Assembly (NCBI GenBank): GCA_003864495.1
Contig: ML133493.1
Location: forward strand, 627,820-691,819
Direction of reading: 5' to 3'
Origin: Nemopilema nomurai
Lineage: Eukaryota > Cnidaria > Scyphozoa > Rhizostomeae > Rhizostomatidae
DNA: 64,000 nucleotides
Below the pieces are notes generated by a model. That model was not told the DNA's origin and ran no database searches. It saw only the letters and a program-made list of their open reading frames with translations. Shown here one piece after another: positions 13,401-25,035 of the stretch (position 1 is the stretch's first letter; each line of letters opens with the position of its first letter). A program made the position numbers and the translations under genes.

Positions 13401-15981
13401 ATCAACTCACTCTGTTTTTCAGGAAATAACTTCTCTGGTTGAAAAGGTTACTAAAGAACTATTCCCAGAGGCGATTGAAAACATGGCAGAGCTACGTTCT
13501 ACGGAGTTGCAACAGTTTGCCAGGTACCAAGCTTTGTCGAATTGATGAGTAACATTGCAGAACTCATTGCTACATTGTCCATGGCAGCTGGCATCTATAC
13601 CTATTCATCGGCTTAAAGGGAATCACACTATTTCACTCAAAATGAACCTACCGATTTTTGTAAAAATGTTGTAATCTGTCTTTTCTTCGCTCCTGTTATA
13701 AAAGGTGAAAAGTGAACAATTTTGAAAGCCAAACTAATGAAAGCGAAATTAATGACGTCAAAGGAACATCAAGATAATTAGGCCTTGATTTGATTCCTTT
13801 CATAAAGTTCGGTCAACCGGGAGATTACTAGACTCTTGCTTAAAAGGGCAAGTTTTTGTACTTGGCGAAAATAATAGTTGAATAATTTTGATCACAGCGA
13901 ATTTGATCTGAGACCAGAGGCCCGCGAAGGCAAATACCAAAGCGATCCGATCGGCCATGTTTATAAAATCCATTTAAACCGTTAGACAAGGTTCACTCTT
14001 AGCTTCATACTAACAGTGTAATGGTTTCCTTTCGTAGCGTCGCAACTGACACGGCGGACGCCATCCCAATATTTGTGTGCGCGACCTCGTTGCCATCGCG
14101 CCGCATTCAGCTGCAGATATTTGAGCCTCGCTATCGTTTGATGCTGCGTCAGTGTTTGGAGTCCGGCTCAAATCAGTTCGGAATGTGTGCCTACGATGGG
14201 ACCTTGGGGTAAGAACATACAATATCTTGTCTCCAATATCTTGTAATTTTGAAGTGAGGAGAAAAATTTATGTCTCTGGTTTTTAGTTGTGACTGCCAAT
14301 CTAGGGTCTATCATAGTGCAAAGCGGATATTTTGCGCAGAGACTGCTGAAAGTAAGATGAATTCTTTCAAAAAGGAAACCATTATAAACCTTTTTCAATT
14401 TAGTTGAACTGCAATGCGTCAACTTGATTCAACTCCCTTAGTTTTGCAGAGTATGGGAGTATGGTCGAAGTCAAGGAAACCTATTTCACACCGGATGGGC
14501 GAGCATTTCTAGAGGGTTGCGGAGGCAGGAGATTCAAGGTGTGTTTTGTATTCATGTATTCATGTTATTCCTTAATTAGCTATAATTTTATGAAATATGT
14601 AGTGAAATGTGGCATATAGACCAAAGTGGCAGATGACTTGGAGAGAGAGGGTTGACTGTTCTTGTGTGGCCCGTTGGTAGATCTTAGGGTGCTTTTTCTT
14701 TGCCCTTTACAGCGTGTTTCACTTTTAAAATCACTTGCAATATTTTGTTGCCAGATTTGGATAAAGCTAGGAGAAATTCAGTCATTAGCAAGCAAAGTTT
14801 AAATGTTTTGCGTCTCGTCTTGCTGTTTTAGAAGGTAAATTTTGTGATTTCGCCTTCAGTTTAGAAACTTCCTCTACCCTAGGTTTTGTCAAAGGGAATG
14901 AAAGATGGCTACCACACAGCAAAAGTCCGATGGATTAAGGACTCTGAAATCCCGGACGACAAACTAGGTACGTCTTGGGTGGTTACATCTTTACCGCTTT
15001 CTAGTTTCGTGTTTAGTTTCGGGAGGGATTTCCGGAAAAATTTCTGGTCTAAGAGTTGATGTGATGAAAATCGCCAAAATATTCTACTTACATTGCAAAG
15101 CCAATTGTATTTCCCCTTGCTTTTCAGAGATGATATCGAAATTAAATTCTGATGTTTACGCTGAAATGAAGAAATTCGTGTTTCAGTATTTACTGCTGCA
15201 CAATGTAAGTATTCTGCATGTTTATCTATATTTCTGCCTTCGATTGCATTCTTTTAGCAAGAAGTTCAGAGATTGTTAATATCGTGCTCATCTTCGATGC
15301 TGAGAGTTTCTCAGGCTCCATCATCGGTTCCTTAAGGGGGTTAGTTCTATTAATGCTAGATTCTGACGGCGCAAAACCTGTATTCTATTCTTGTTCTACT
15401 TCTTTCTCATTCAGTCATTTTTATTCGACCAATTGACTGTTTGTAACCGTGCTTCTGCAGCACACGTTGGAAGCCTTTTTCATTTGACAAAAAGCGAAAG
15501 TACTACAGGAAGAAGTCTCATTCTTGAGGTTGCTTCCAACGTTTCCATAGATTGATGAGAGTTTACAACCATTTTGAGTTGGGAGGTCAAAGATTGTCAA
15601 CTGACATTGATATAAGCACAAGAGTTTCTTGAAATGCGGAGAGTTTAATACAGGAAAGGATGGTTGCGATGAATCGTTGGTGTCTTAACCGAAAAGTTCT
15701 CAACTGATCATGTACGTCTCTCTCTCTACGATGACGAGTTTATATTTGCAGCCGAGTGACCCGCACCTTTCTCTTGATTTCAGCAAAGTAGTCTCAGCAG
15801 CCAAATTCAGTTTCCTGAGCTGGGAAACGACAAACTGCAAAGCAGGGACGGGCCATCTTGGTTGTGGTGGCTCATCGACTGTTTTATTGATTCCCCTCAG
15901 CACAAATTCGAGTTCATTTCGTCAGAGTCCCTCGAAGAGAGGCTGAACAAAGTCCGTAGTGAGATGGCACAGAGCAGCTGA
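7451..15981 (+). CDS. LONRF: LON peptidase N-terminal domain and RING finger protein (LONRF family E3 ligase)
   Basis: LONRF proteins are RING ubiquitin ligases with TPR repeats and a C-terminal LON substrate-binding domain. Exons: 7451-7934, 11036-11188, 11460-11579, 11701-11884, 12205-12289, 12605-12719, 13423-13523, 14038-14208, 14450-14538, 14883-14967, 15128-15204, 15784-15981. Exon 1 has a first RING-like finger (Cys60, 63, 75, 77, 80, 83, 98, 101). Exons 1-4 carry TPR-like helices. Exons 5-6 encode a classic C3HC4 RING (CNLCSGLIYEPVTTSCGHLF onward). Exons 8-12 encode the LON domain, with IFEPRYRLMLRQ and GPSWLWWLID as signatures. Two joins fail: exon 1 ends in phase 1 but exon 2 starts in phase 0 (a TPR exon is probably missing), and exon 8 to 9 is off by one base at a GGGG run. 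The paralogue number (1, 2 or 3) cannot be set. The model has about 620 codons; human members have about 750-770 residues. Confidence 0.92.
7935..11035. other. 3.1 kb first intron region of LONRF, possible hidden exon and relic ORF
   Basis: The phase mismatch between flanking exons predicts an unseen exon of length 3n+2 here. I could not find it by eye. The region also contains a Cys-pair-bearing open frame at 9486-9695, listed separately. Confidence 0.4.
9486..9695 (+). pseudogene. coding-like fragment with two Cys pairs, unrecognised
   Basis: A 69-codon frame contains CPVC and, 31 residues later, CETC with a further Cys, spacing that could suit a zinc-binding fold. Flanking frames are full of stops. 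It may be a decayed gene or transposon fragment within the LONRF intron. No family is recognised. Confidence 0.2.
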
Positions 15982-16475
15982 GGAGTCTGCCTCTTTCTCG
16001 TCATTCGAGAAATGGCTTTCTTTTGATTTCCTGTCTATGGCCGTCATTGCTGGCAGAAACGTATTGGACTATTGGCTCTTCTCCGGTCATCATCAATTCA
16101 GTATAGCTTATTCATCTATGAATGATGCGTAAACAGAGAACGAATCGTGTTCGTAGTAGTAGAATATTAATCTGTTGCGATTGGTGACCGCAGCTTCTCA
16201 CAGTGAATTGCTGCAACCTTTTCTTATTAATTAAGGAAAGGCCTACTTGACATAATTTCTTCCATTGTCCCCTTTTTTGTACATTATGTGTACGAGATCC
16301 GAAGCATGCGAATAATTCTTCTGTTGGACCAAGGACTTTAACTATGAACGATTGCTTCTTTATATCTGTGTGTTGGTTGCTAGAGAATCGACAACGACTC
16401 CTAATAATGTAAAAGGAGTGCAAATGAACTAAGACGTGTTGCTCGTAATTTAAATACGTATGTAACTGTGTATTG

Positions 16476-16481
16476 AATAAA
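16476..16481 (+). terminator. candidate polyadenylation signal of LONRF
   Basis: AATAAA lies about 495 bases after the LONRF stop codon, on the same strand. Confidence 0.45.
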
Positions 16482-16579
16482 GTAAGTCATTAATGAAATT
16501 GTACTTTGCTGATGTCTGTCAGAAACTTCTTGAAACCATCGGTGAATGGTTTCCGCTTGAACTGGACTTTGTGGGCTTT

Positions 16580-16628
16580 GTTCAGGCACCCGGTTCAGGC
16601 ACCCGGTTCCGGCACCCGGTTCCGGCAA
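16580..16628. repeat. 13-bp tandem repeat, about 3.7 copies
   Basis: The unit GTTCAGGCACCCG appears twice, then twice as a GTTCCGGCACCCG variant, the last copy incomplete. It is GC-rich within AT-rich surroundings. Confidence 0.85.
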
Positions 16629-17678
16629 TAAAGATTTACATAGTAACTGTTCCCGTGAACCAGATTAAAAGCAAGTGTCCGGATTATTTGCTGGACAAAT
16701 GAAAATTTTCTTGCTCCACCCACCTTGCCATCACGTTTATTTGATACCCAACGTGTAACCATTGTTTAAACTCCCACTCTTTACGCCTTTCTTCAACCAA
16801 TAAAATATTGTTAGTATAGCCACTGAAGAAGACTTTGGGAATGGATGGGCTGACGAAATTGGGTATTGCCCCAGAGAACTATTCAACTGCATGACCAATT
16901 AAAGCGGGTCAAATCTAACTTTTCATCAGAAATTTGTCAAACTACGTTATTTTGAAAGAGTTCTTCTTTGTTCGATGAATCGCAATAGCATAAACGTTAA
17001 TTTCAACTATTTAGGGTGCACAAACCAGCGAAACCATTATTTTTTGCGCACAAAAAAGAAATGGAAGACTGTTAGAGGTGCAAATAAGCTTTTAGAAATT
17101 CCCGACTCCTTCCTTCTACCTATATCGAAATGGGACGAGATTTCGCATAAATTTGTGGACAGAGTAATTTTGTTGGTTAATTATGTACAAGCCGAAGTTC
17201 ATGTTAGCAAGGAAGTTCATGCAAAACTCAACTTTTGAGTAGGAATGCAATCCGTATGAGTTGAAGGATATGCTACACCACAGGCAACAAAGCCTGCACG
17301 TGGTTAGAGCAAAGAGGGCAAGCAACAACAACACACGACAATTCTAAAACCCCTTTCCTTTGACACGGTAGAAATAACATATGCACATTCTGAGGAGTGT
17401 GTCGAAATTATAATTTAAGTCATGAGTTTAATCGAAGAATCCTACCATGAGATCAAATATAAGTAATGGCCACTTCTATGTAGTCTTGAATCAACAAAGA
17501 TAAAATCGTCAGCAAAACTTGCTTCTCTTTCAAAATGTCACCCTCTGTACAAAAAGACCACCTCCTCCTTAGCGACACATTCCTCAAACCTCCTCCTCAG
17601 CGACACGTCCTGTTTCAATGATAAATAAGCGACTGTGTTTACTAGTCGCCATATCGAGGTTTGAGTTGACGGAGAAAG

Positions 17679-20587
17679 ATGAATTGGAAGGGGAAAAACA
17701 ATGCTGTCTCTCTGATATTTATTCTCGCAATATGGTTTAAAGAAGTATATTTTTTATTCTCTACGCTCTTGAAATAAATTAGTAGGGCATTCTAAGCATT
17801 GCTTCCCATTTAGTAGCAGACGGTGTTGCATTTTGTCAGAGTGACAAAGCAGCACCTTTTCCAATCTTTCTTGCATTTGCTATTAGTAAAATTTCGAGTT
17901 AATGAAAAGATATCTTGATGATTTAGATGATTATCTCATCTAGATGTTTTTTCCCTGCAACAAGCAACTGCATCATGCAGTGTAAGCAACGTTTACAGTC
18001 TAAGTCCTTACATTTACACATTTTTAACATGAAAAATAATGTGATGCAAATTATGTCATCCAAGTACTATTTACAAAACTAAAAATTAAATAGATATCAA
18101 AAGAATGGAACCAATGCAGTATGGAAACAACTTTCCAATCAGGCCTTACCATCAGAGGCTTTATTGAGTTAACTGCACCCAGAAACTTATGCATGCTAAG
18201 ATATGTCAAGTGGCATGAGTGTTGTGGCTAACTCAGGCTTTAATTTCAGAACTTCAGAACATGTGACAAAGCATATAACAAGCGGAAGTTGAACTAAAAC
18301 GTTGAATGCAAGACAAAGAAAGGACATTTGATATCTCACAATGAATTAAGGGTTTTGGACACCTGTTTTACTGTCTCAAACCTTGAATAAAAGTGTTGTT
18401 ATATCTTTTGAATATAAATTAAAGTCACAAGCATTTAATGTAATAGTTATCGAGGACCATAAACTATTATTACTGGTTATGACCTCTTACTGATTGTTTT
18501 AGGTCATTCATGTAGCATTGGAAGAAGTTTCAGGTATTGAAATTTACTTATTTGTACACTTAACTAATTTGAACATTTTATTGTACATTGCTTTGCAAGA
18601 AAATTTTAATTTGGTGGCTTCAGGTAGCAGCTTTTGGTTGCAACTATAGGTAGCAGACATTTTGAAAAGGAACGAACAAGCTTTCATAGATAAGATACAG
18701 ATAGCACATGTATACTGAAAGTAATTTGGTGACTGCATAGTTGTTAAAAAAAGTTTATAATTAGATGGATGCATGATAGAAGAAGTTAAAGAATTAATAA
18801 ATTAGGGGCATTTGCAAGAGAATTTTAGGAAAGTTGAGGCCAGTCAGATTGTGTCAGTTTCTTGGTAAAGTTGGAGAGGAAGTTCATCTAGAACTAGACA
18901 ATTAGGCTGAATTCAGTTCTGCTTTGTTAAGCAGATTTATTAACACTACCTGTATGACTGGAAAAGGTGATTGCGAACTGTGATTTTGAGGTACAGAGCT
19001 GGAGTGACCTCAAATAATGGTGTCAGCAGTGAGCAATTTGGATACCTGTAAATTGTCCTAAGGAACAAAAATTGTGATGGCTTGGACATATTAGATGCTG
19101 GAATAAAAATGAATTGTCATGAATACAAAATAAATTTATGAAGATTGAAAGCAAAGAGAAAGGTGAAGTAAAATCTAAACGGAATTTGTATATAGATTCA
19201 AGGAAATCAAGAAGAGGTGGCAGGCCATTGTTGTGGATACATTCACCCAACCTAGGGGCTGAATTTTTTTTTGTTAAAATGATAACTTTTTATGCTTATT
19301 AACTGCAATGAATAATCCCGGCTAAATTTATTAGCAACTGAACAGCAAAAAGCACTTTTGAGCAACAAGGACAGGTCATTTTCCATTTCTTTGTAGGGAC
19401 GACAGTAGTTTTTTATTATTTCTGGAAAGTTGATACATGAAAGTGTTCTGGTTAAGAAAAGTTAGAGCTATTTATTAAATCAAAATGTGATAATTTGATA
19501 TGATTTTCTAAACCTCTAGATCAACCAAAACATGCAAATTGCCAGGAAGTAGCAGAAAAGTCCATTGCTTCTGGTGCGATTGGTGGATTTGTACCAAAGT
19601 GTCTGAATAATGGGTTATATTCCCCCTTGCAATGTCATGGCTCTACAGGAGTTTGTTGGTGTGTGGACAAGTTTGGTGACCTGGTTCCCGAGGCTGTCAT
19701 AAAGAAAACCCCATGCAGTAGGAATTTCCCTTATATTTTGTGCATAGTTCATATTCATTTCAGTTGAAGACAAATTTGTTAACTCAAATTTTGGTTTTCA
19801 TATAATCTTCACAAAGTGATTGACAAAAATTATGGTTAGGCATGTTAGTGAAAAAGTAAGTCATCCTATTTGTCAAATGGTGATATATTGAACAACTATT
19901 ATGCAGTGTGTCACAAGTTTTAAATCACAAAGTTAACTAATATAGAGTAAGTATATCATGCTCAGCACTAAATAAAACTAAAATTGGTTTCTTCTGAATT
20001 AAGTTAATTTTCTAGAGTGTAAAGTTTTTTCACAAACTTGCAATATACTGTTACGACAATATGCTGTTACGACAATTCAAATAAGAGCAAAAAGATTCAA
20101 AGTTAGGAATTGGTCCAATTAAAATCATATTCATGCTCTAAATTTTAGTGACTTCAGGGGTTTTTCTGAAATGTTTCTAGATATGTTGAGTAATCATGAC
20201 ACAAAATCAAATTCAAGTCAATCCACAAATTACAAAATATTATAGAAAATCAGCTGTAAAATTTTGTTACATGTATTTTTTATTTTTCTTATCTTTCAAT
20301 TTTCAAGAACTGTTTGCAAATGCAGTCAATTTGATTTGATTCACAAGTTGTCTGGTCCTTTTTTGGCAGATAACCCCTGTTTCAAGAAGGTGCTCAAGAA
20401 TCCAACACCAGCCATTCTCATTCAGGGTTCTTTGCAACCTGTTCATTTTGACACACCAACACCAAACTGTGACGCTGAAGGATTTTATGAGCCAAAGCAA
20501 TGTAGTGGACAGTTCTGCTGGTGTGTGGATAGATATGGAAGCGAACTACCCAACACAAGGGACAGTCAGAATAACATACATTGTTAA
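17679..20587 (+). CDS. Secreted protein with two thyroglobulin type-1 domains
   Basis: Four exons join in phase: 17679-17744, 18503-18533 (31-bp microexon), 19520-19717 and 20370-20587, giving 170 residues. Residues 1-20 look like a signal peptide (a basic start, then VSLIFILAIWF). Domain 1 spans about Cys40-Cys98 and domain 2 Cys102-Cys170. Each has the family's QC and CWCV core (CWCV at 78-81 and 148-151). Thyroglobulin type-1 modules often inhibit cysteine or aspartic proteases (thyropins) or act as binding modules; which applies here is unknown. There is no transmembrane segment or other domain, so the protein should be soluble and extracellular. The exon 1 and microexon assignments rest on phase match and the signal peptide, not homology. 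Confidence 0.82.
20045..20076. repeat. 16-bp tandem duplication
   Basis: ATACTGTTACGACAAT is followed at once by ATGCTGTTACGACAAT. It lies in the last intron of the thyroglobulin-1 gene. Confidence 0.85.
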
Positions 20588-22123
20588 TACTTTAGATGAA
20601 ATGTATGATATAACTTGATAATTCCAGTCAAATGGCAAAAATGTAGTTCTAGACGAGAATCATAATCAAAAGTTCACAAATATTTATTTCTAAATTAAAT
20701 AGTTGTTTTAGTTATTTTATTATAGTTAATTTATGTGTGTAAAAATCATGACACAACATTCGATAAAATGCTATTAGAAATGTGCTTAAAAAGGCATAGA
20801 AATATGATGCTGTCATATTGCTTTTGCTTACACGCTGAACCTATGATTATAAGTTGAAATTGATAATTATTGATGGCATTCCCAGCAGTCAGTGTCGGTA
20901 TATGCCCGCAGACTGTTTACAAATTGAAAATGGGAGAAAAAGTCACTTGTTAAGAATGTCTGCACGCAGGCTACAAAATGTAGTTTTCTGGTATAGGTCA
21001 CCAAAATTTTTTCATCAGATTTTCAAGAAACTCAAGGACCAATTTTCTGAAGGACTGGTGGGGACTAGTGCACCCTTTCCTCGTTTTACTGGGCTGCAGG
21101 AGGCTGACTATATTTAGCTTTAGAGACTGTGTAATGGTTGAACATAATTTGAGAAAATCATTGTAATTAATGCTTATTAATAAATTACTGATAAATGCTT
21201 CAATATGTGGTGGTATTTTGCATCTACATTGCTTTTAATTTACCATGTAATATTTAGGGGGTGTCTGAGTTCACAACATAATCAGCCACCTTTGTGTTAA
21301 TTTATTCAGTTTACTAAAATGTTACTTGTTAGCCATAAAATTAACAGTTTGCTTTTTTCTCAAGTAAAACTTTGTTTTCATGCTTCTAGTCACATATAAC
21401 ACATTTAGTGTGTTTCTGAATGCATAACATAAATTCACATTCCATTGCCTTTTATCAGTTTTGAAAAATTGATATAATGGTCTTCTTGCAGAGGATAAAA
21501 ATTTAAGATACTAATTTTTGAGGTAGATTTTGTGCTTGATGAAATATATCAGTGTAGAATGTCTAAATCTTTTAAACCAGAATTCACAAGGAGTGCCACT
21601 CGACACTATTGTCATCTTGCGAGGAACAGAACAACTTGTGTGCTAAAGTTGACAAAGAAAATAATATGAATAATAATATTAACTTTTTTTACACTGTCTA
21701 AAGAATTTAGCATTTCTACTGATTCTAATTAAAGAAAAAGGTAAAGCAAATAATCTCAAAATAACATAGAGCTATAACTTTTCAAATGAATGATACTAAA
21801 ATAATCAAACATATATATATATTTCTTGGAGACCTGAAGCCTCTGTAAATGTTTACTTTTGACATAAAGAAGAAGGAATGATATAGAATGTTGGGTTCCC
21901 TTGGAAAGTTTACATAAACTTCATTTCCAAGCAATTTAAAAATTTGTTTGAGCTCCATATATACAACAGTCATATGCTTATTTAAGGTGGAATGCTTACA
22001 TTTCATAGCTCAACTTGAGTCTACAGTTCCTAAATTACACAAATATAAGAAAGTCATATCATTTAATTTTACTTTATAGTATAAAAATTTGCTAAACCAT
22101 TGTTAAAAATCTATTTATTTGTC
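20588..22123. other. convergent spacer, thyroglobulin-1 gene and FUT10-like gene
   Basis: Both neighbours end here. A candidate AATAAA for the plus-strand gene is at 21179-21184, and a short (AT)n run occurs near 21811-21821. The 87-codon open frame at 20854-21117 has no recognisable similarity or splice context. Confidence 0.5.
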
Positions 22124-24857
22124 TCAATTGCTATTGAAAACTATTTTCCTTAGCTTCTGTGCCTCAGCAATTGCCTCTTCGAATTCGATCTGCCATGTTT
22201 CTCGTTCCCAGGTTTCTGACTGAGGGGGGGAGGGAAAAGGATACATTGTGGGTTTTGGGCACCCATAATGTTCTTTGCTAGCCACATGCTTCACAGTCTG
22301 CTTTCCTTCTTCAGATTTGACTTTGTTTTCATGTATCCTGTCACACACAAAGCATTCAAATCCTGTGATGAATGACATTTTTTCAAAATCATTTATTCCC
22401 CATTCTCTAGTTTTTATTCTTTTTAGAAGCTTTTCATTGGTAATGCCATGTTTTTTATAGGCCATGTATTTCATATACTCACTTTCATTGTGAGCTACAT
22501 ATTCTAAGTAACTTGCCAAGTCCTTAGGGCTTTTGAAATCGTCAACAAGTATAGCAGATTTTCTATCAGGTAGCCATTCCAGAATATTTGGTGCACCTTT
22601 ATAAACTGGCACAGTGCCAGCTGCCAATGGTCGCCACAGTTTTTCAGTTATGTAGTCATCACAAATAGCATTTTCAAAGGTTAAGGCAAACTTATATCTG
22701 CCCACAAAGTCTCTTAACGAGCTGTCATGCATTGTTAAAGGACTTTGGATGTGCACAGGTAAATCCTTGTTATTCAAGCATGCTCCATAAGAATCCACTT
22801 GCAAGTGTTTCATCAGTTCATGGACATAGGCATCACGGTCTGATGGTGGATTACAACCAGATTGTAGGAAAATAGTTGAGGCGATTTCTAACCGATCTTT
22901 CTCTTGAAAACTCAATGTTGGTCGTCTTTGCAACTCTTCTAGTGAGGTTACATACTGTGTAGTTATTGCGTAATCAGATGTTTGCCTGAATGTTGAAGTA
23001 TGATTGAATAATGATATGAAGTCTTCATGGTAAAACAGAACATTGTTCTTAGGAGATTCTTCATGCAACAATGCCCATTCGTGATGTGCTGAGTAAAAAT
23101 AAAAGAAACATTTTTTAAAAATGAACAGAAAACAATAGCTCTTGATTTCAGTAAATTCAAAAAGAAGTCTTAGTCTAAAGAATTTAACAATGGCATCATA
23201 AAACTAGAGAGTAACCAGATAAAAAACTTTGTTGTTGTCAATTTTTATCAACTGAAATTCCAAATCACTTTGATAGTTATTCATGAGTACTAGCTTGGAA
23301 TAATCAAAACCTGGAGCAAAATATACAGCAATATAATACAAAAAATACAATACAATATGACATGTACATTAAAAATGGGATAAAAAACAGAACAGTTGGT
23401 TAACACCAAATTAGTAAATATAGTAGAGCAGTTATAAAAGTCTCACAAGGAATCCAGTGGGTGGTGTTGAACTATCCATGATAAGGGATAAGAAAGGAAT
23501 AAGTATGCGATACTTTGGAATAAGTATGTGCTGTTTTCTTGATACCACACAAAACAAATAAAAGTACACAAGGTAAGATGTCAATATTACAGGGGTACAA
23601 AGTAACAGCAACAAGTAAAGTGGAACATGTCTTAGATTTTTTAAATATCCTAAACATTTTAAAAAACATATAATGATGTAAATGCACCATTTTAACTAGA
23701 TTACAAACCTTTTCTGGGAATGGGAAGATCTGAGGAGTTTAAGCTTGTTCCGTAAAACATTAAAACTTGAGTTAGGTGGTGACTAAACAGCGCTCTGTCT
23801 TGTGAGAAGAAGCATTTTCCCTTATTGCATTCCTTAACTGACCCCATATCACCAGTAAATGGAGTCCACCACAAAACAAAGGGCAGCTTATTTGCTTCAG
23901 CATAGTCCTTTGGGCTCTTGATATCCCTTCTTGTGCGGTCAACATTGAAATCATATCCATAAGGGACTACGAGGGAGAGAAATAAAGGTAGGCACAACAA
24001 TGTATAATCATGAAACCAAAGGCATGTTATAAATAAATTATACTTTATGGAGCTTTACATAATTATATAACTATACATAATTCATATTACTCTATTTAAT
24101 TACATGACTATATTTCATTTGTGAAATTAAACATAACTATACAACAACATTAAGATTTTTATATTATATAATTATACATTGAATTTGGTTTTCCTGCCTT
24201 ACACTGCTATAAAATGTAGCCTGTCTCTTCTCCTTCTACAGCCTACATGTATACTTCATATAATCATACATTTATTTGTAAAACTATTTACATAGCTATA
24301 TATTTAACTATATACCACATATCTTTATATGTGTTATAAGCTAAAATTTTTGGATAAGTATCCTGGCTCAGCCAAGAATCTTAAAAAGAAATGTTTAAAT
24401 AAAGTTATATTTAGATTACCTTAAAAAAATATTTTTTTACCCTAACAGTAAGCTGATCTCATTCATAGTCTACCAGAAAGGAGAGCAGTTTGATTTTGTT
24501 GTTTTGAATCTCAACTCACTTCCTTAATCTGGGGCTGCCTCCCGGTTAACTTGACTGTAAAGTGATTTCTCCAATCAGTCAATTTTACATACCACATGTT
24601 CTTATGTTAATTTACAAAAAGTTGCATGTACATATATGGTGTAGGTGTTCAACAGCCAGATTCCTCCCAACCTGCTTACCTTCCGAATGATCCATCTCCT
24701 CTTTGAATACCTCAAAATGTACTTCTTTCTGCTCATCATCATAGTTCTCGACATCTGATGCCCAATGGAACAAAATTTGACAAAAAAGGTACAATAGACT
24801 TGCGCAAAAAATAATAAAAACTAGTTTCTTTCGAGAAAAATTTGCGATCTCCATCAT
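22124..24857 (-). CDS. FUT10: Alpha-1,3-fucosyltransferase family protein, FUT10/FUT11 type
   Basis: This is a type II membrane glycosyltransferase of family GT10. FUT10 and FUT11 have been reported as endoplasmic-reticulum fucosyltransferases acting on proteins. Three exons join in phase: 24857-24680, 23966-23709, 23088-22124, giving 466 residues, close to human FUT10 (479). A membrane anchor is visible at about residues 12-29. The stretch PRKAHHEWALLHEESPKNN (about 143-161) matches the FUT10/11 pattern almost exactly. The donor-binding GT10 motif lies at about 277-312 (FENAICDDYITEKLWRPL, then VPVYKGAP). A C-terminal CxxC (Cys391, Cys394) fits the subfamily. I cannot decide between a FUT10 and FUT11 orthologue; a pre-duplication ancestor is likely. 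Confidence 0.92.
24020..24330. repeat. AT-rich low-complexity stretch in FUT10-like intron 1
   Basis: Loose repetition of ATAACTATACATAATT-like words gives a low-complexity, almost G-free sequence. No coding potential is seen. Confidence 0.55.
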
Positions 24858-25035
24858 AAAACTTGCGCTTTACATGGCAAAATAAAGTATTTACTCATTT
24901 TCTGCAAGCCCAACAAAATCTTATGCTGCATGCCATTTCTGAGAATTCCGATTCATCATAACCAGAGGAAAGCTGCAAAGGAGGTTGTTTCGGAAACGAG
25001 GCCACGTGCCCTGCCATCGACCATCGTGAAGCATT
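24858..25035. promoter_or_regulatory. short bidirectional promoter between FUT10-like gene and FIP1L1
   Basis: The two ATGs are only 178 bp apart on opposite strands, so both 5' untranslated regions and core promoters must fit in or overlap this segment. It includes a palindromic E-box CACGTG at 25003-25008, close to the FIP1L1 start. No TATA box is evident at a sensible distance for either gene. Confidence 0.65.

Larger units (their letters stand above)
15982..17678. other. LONRF 3' region and spacer to the thyroglobulin-1 gene
   Basis: It holds the LONRF 3' untranslated region with a candidate AATAAA at 16476-16481, a short tandem repeat at 16580-16628, and the upstream region of the next plus-strand gene. 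No further gene was recognised; small open frames here lack splice context and homology. Confidence 0.5.

Noticed and set aside
20854..21117. 87-codon open frame after the thyroglobulin-1 gene
   Set aside because: It lies in a 3' flank, has no family resemblance and no partner exons.
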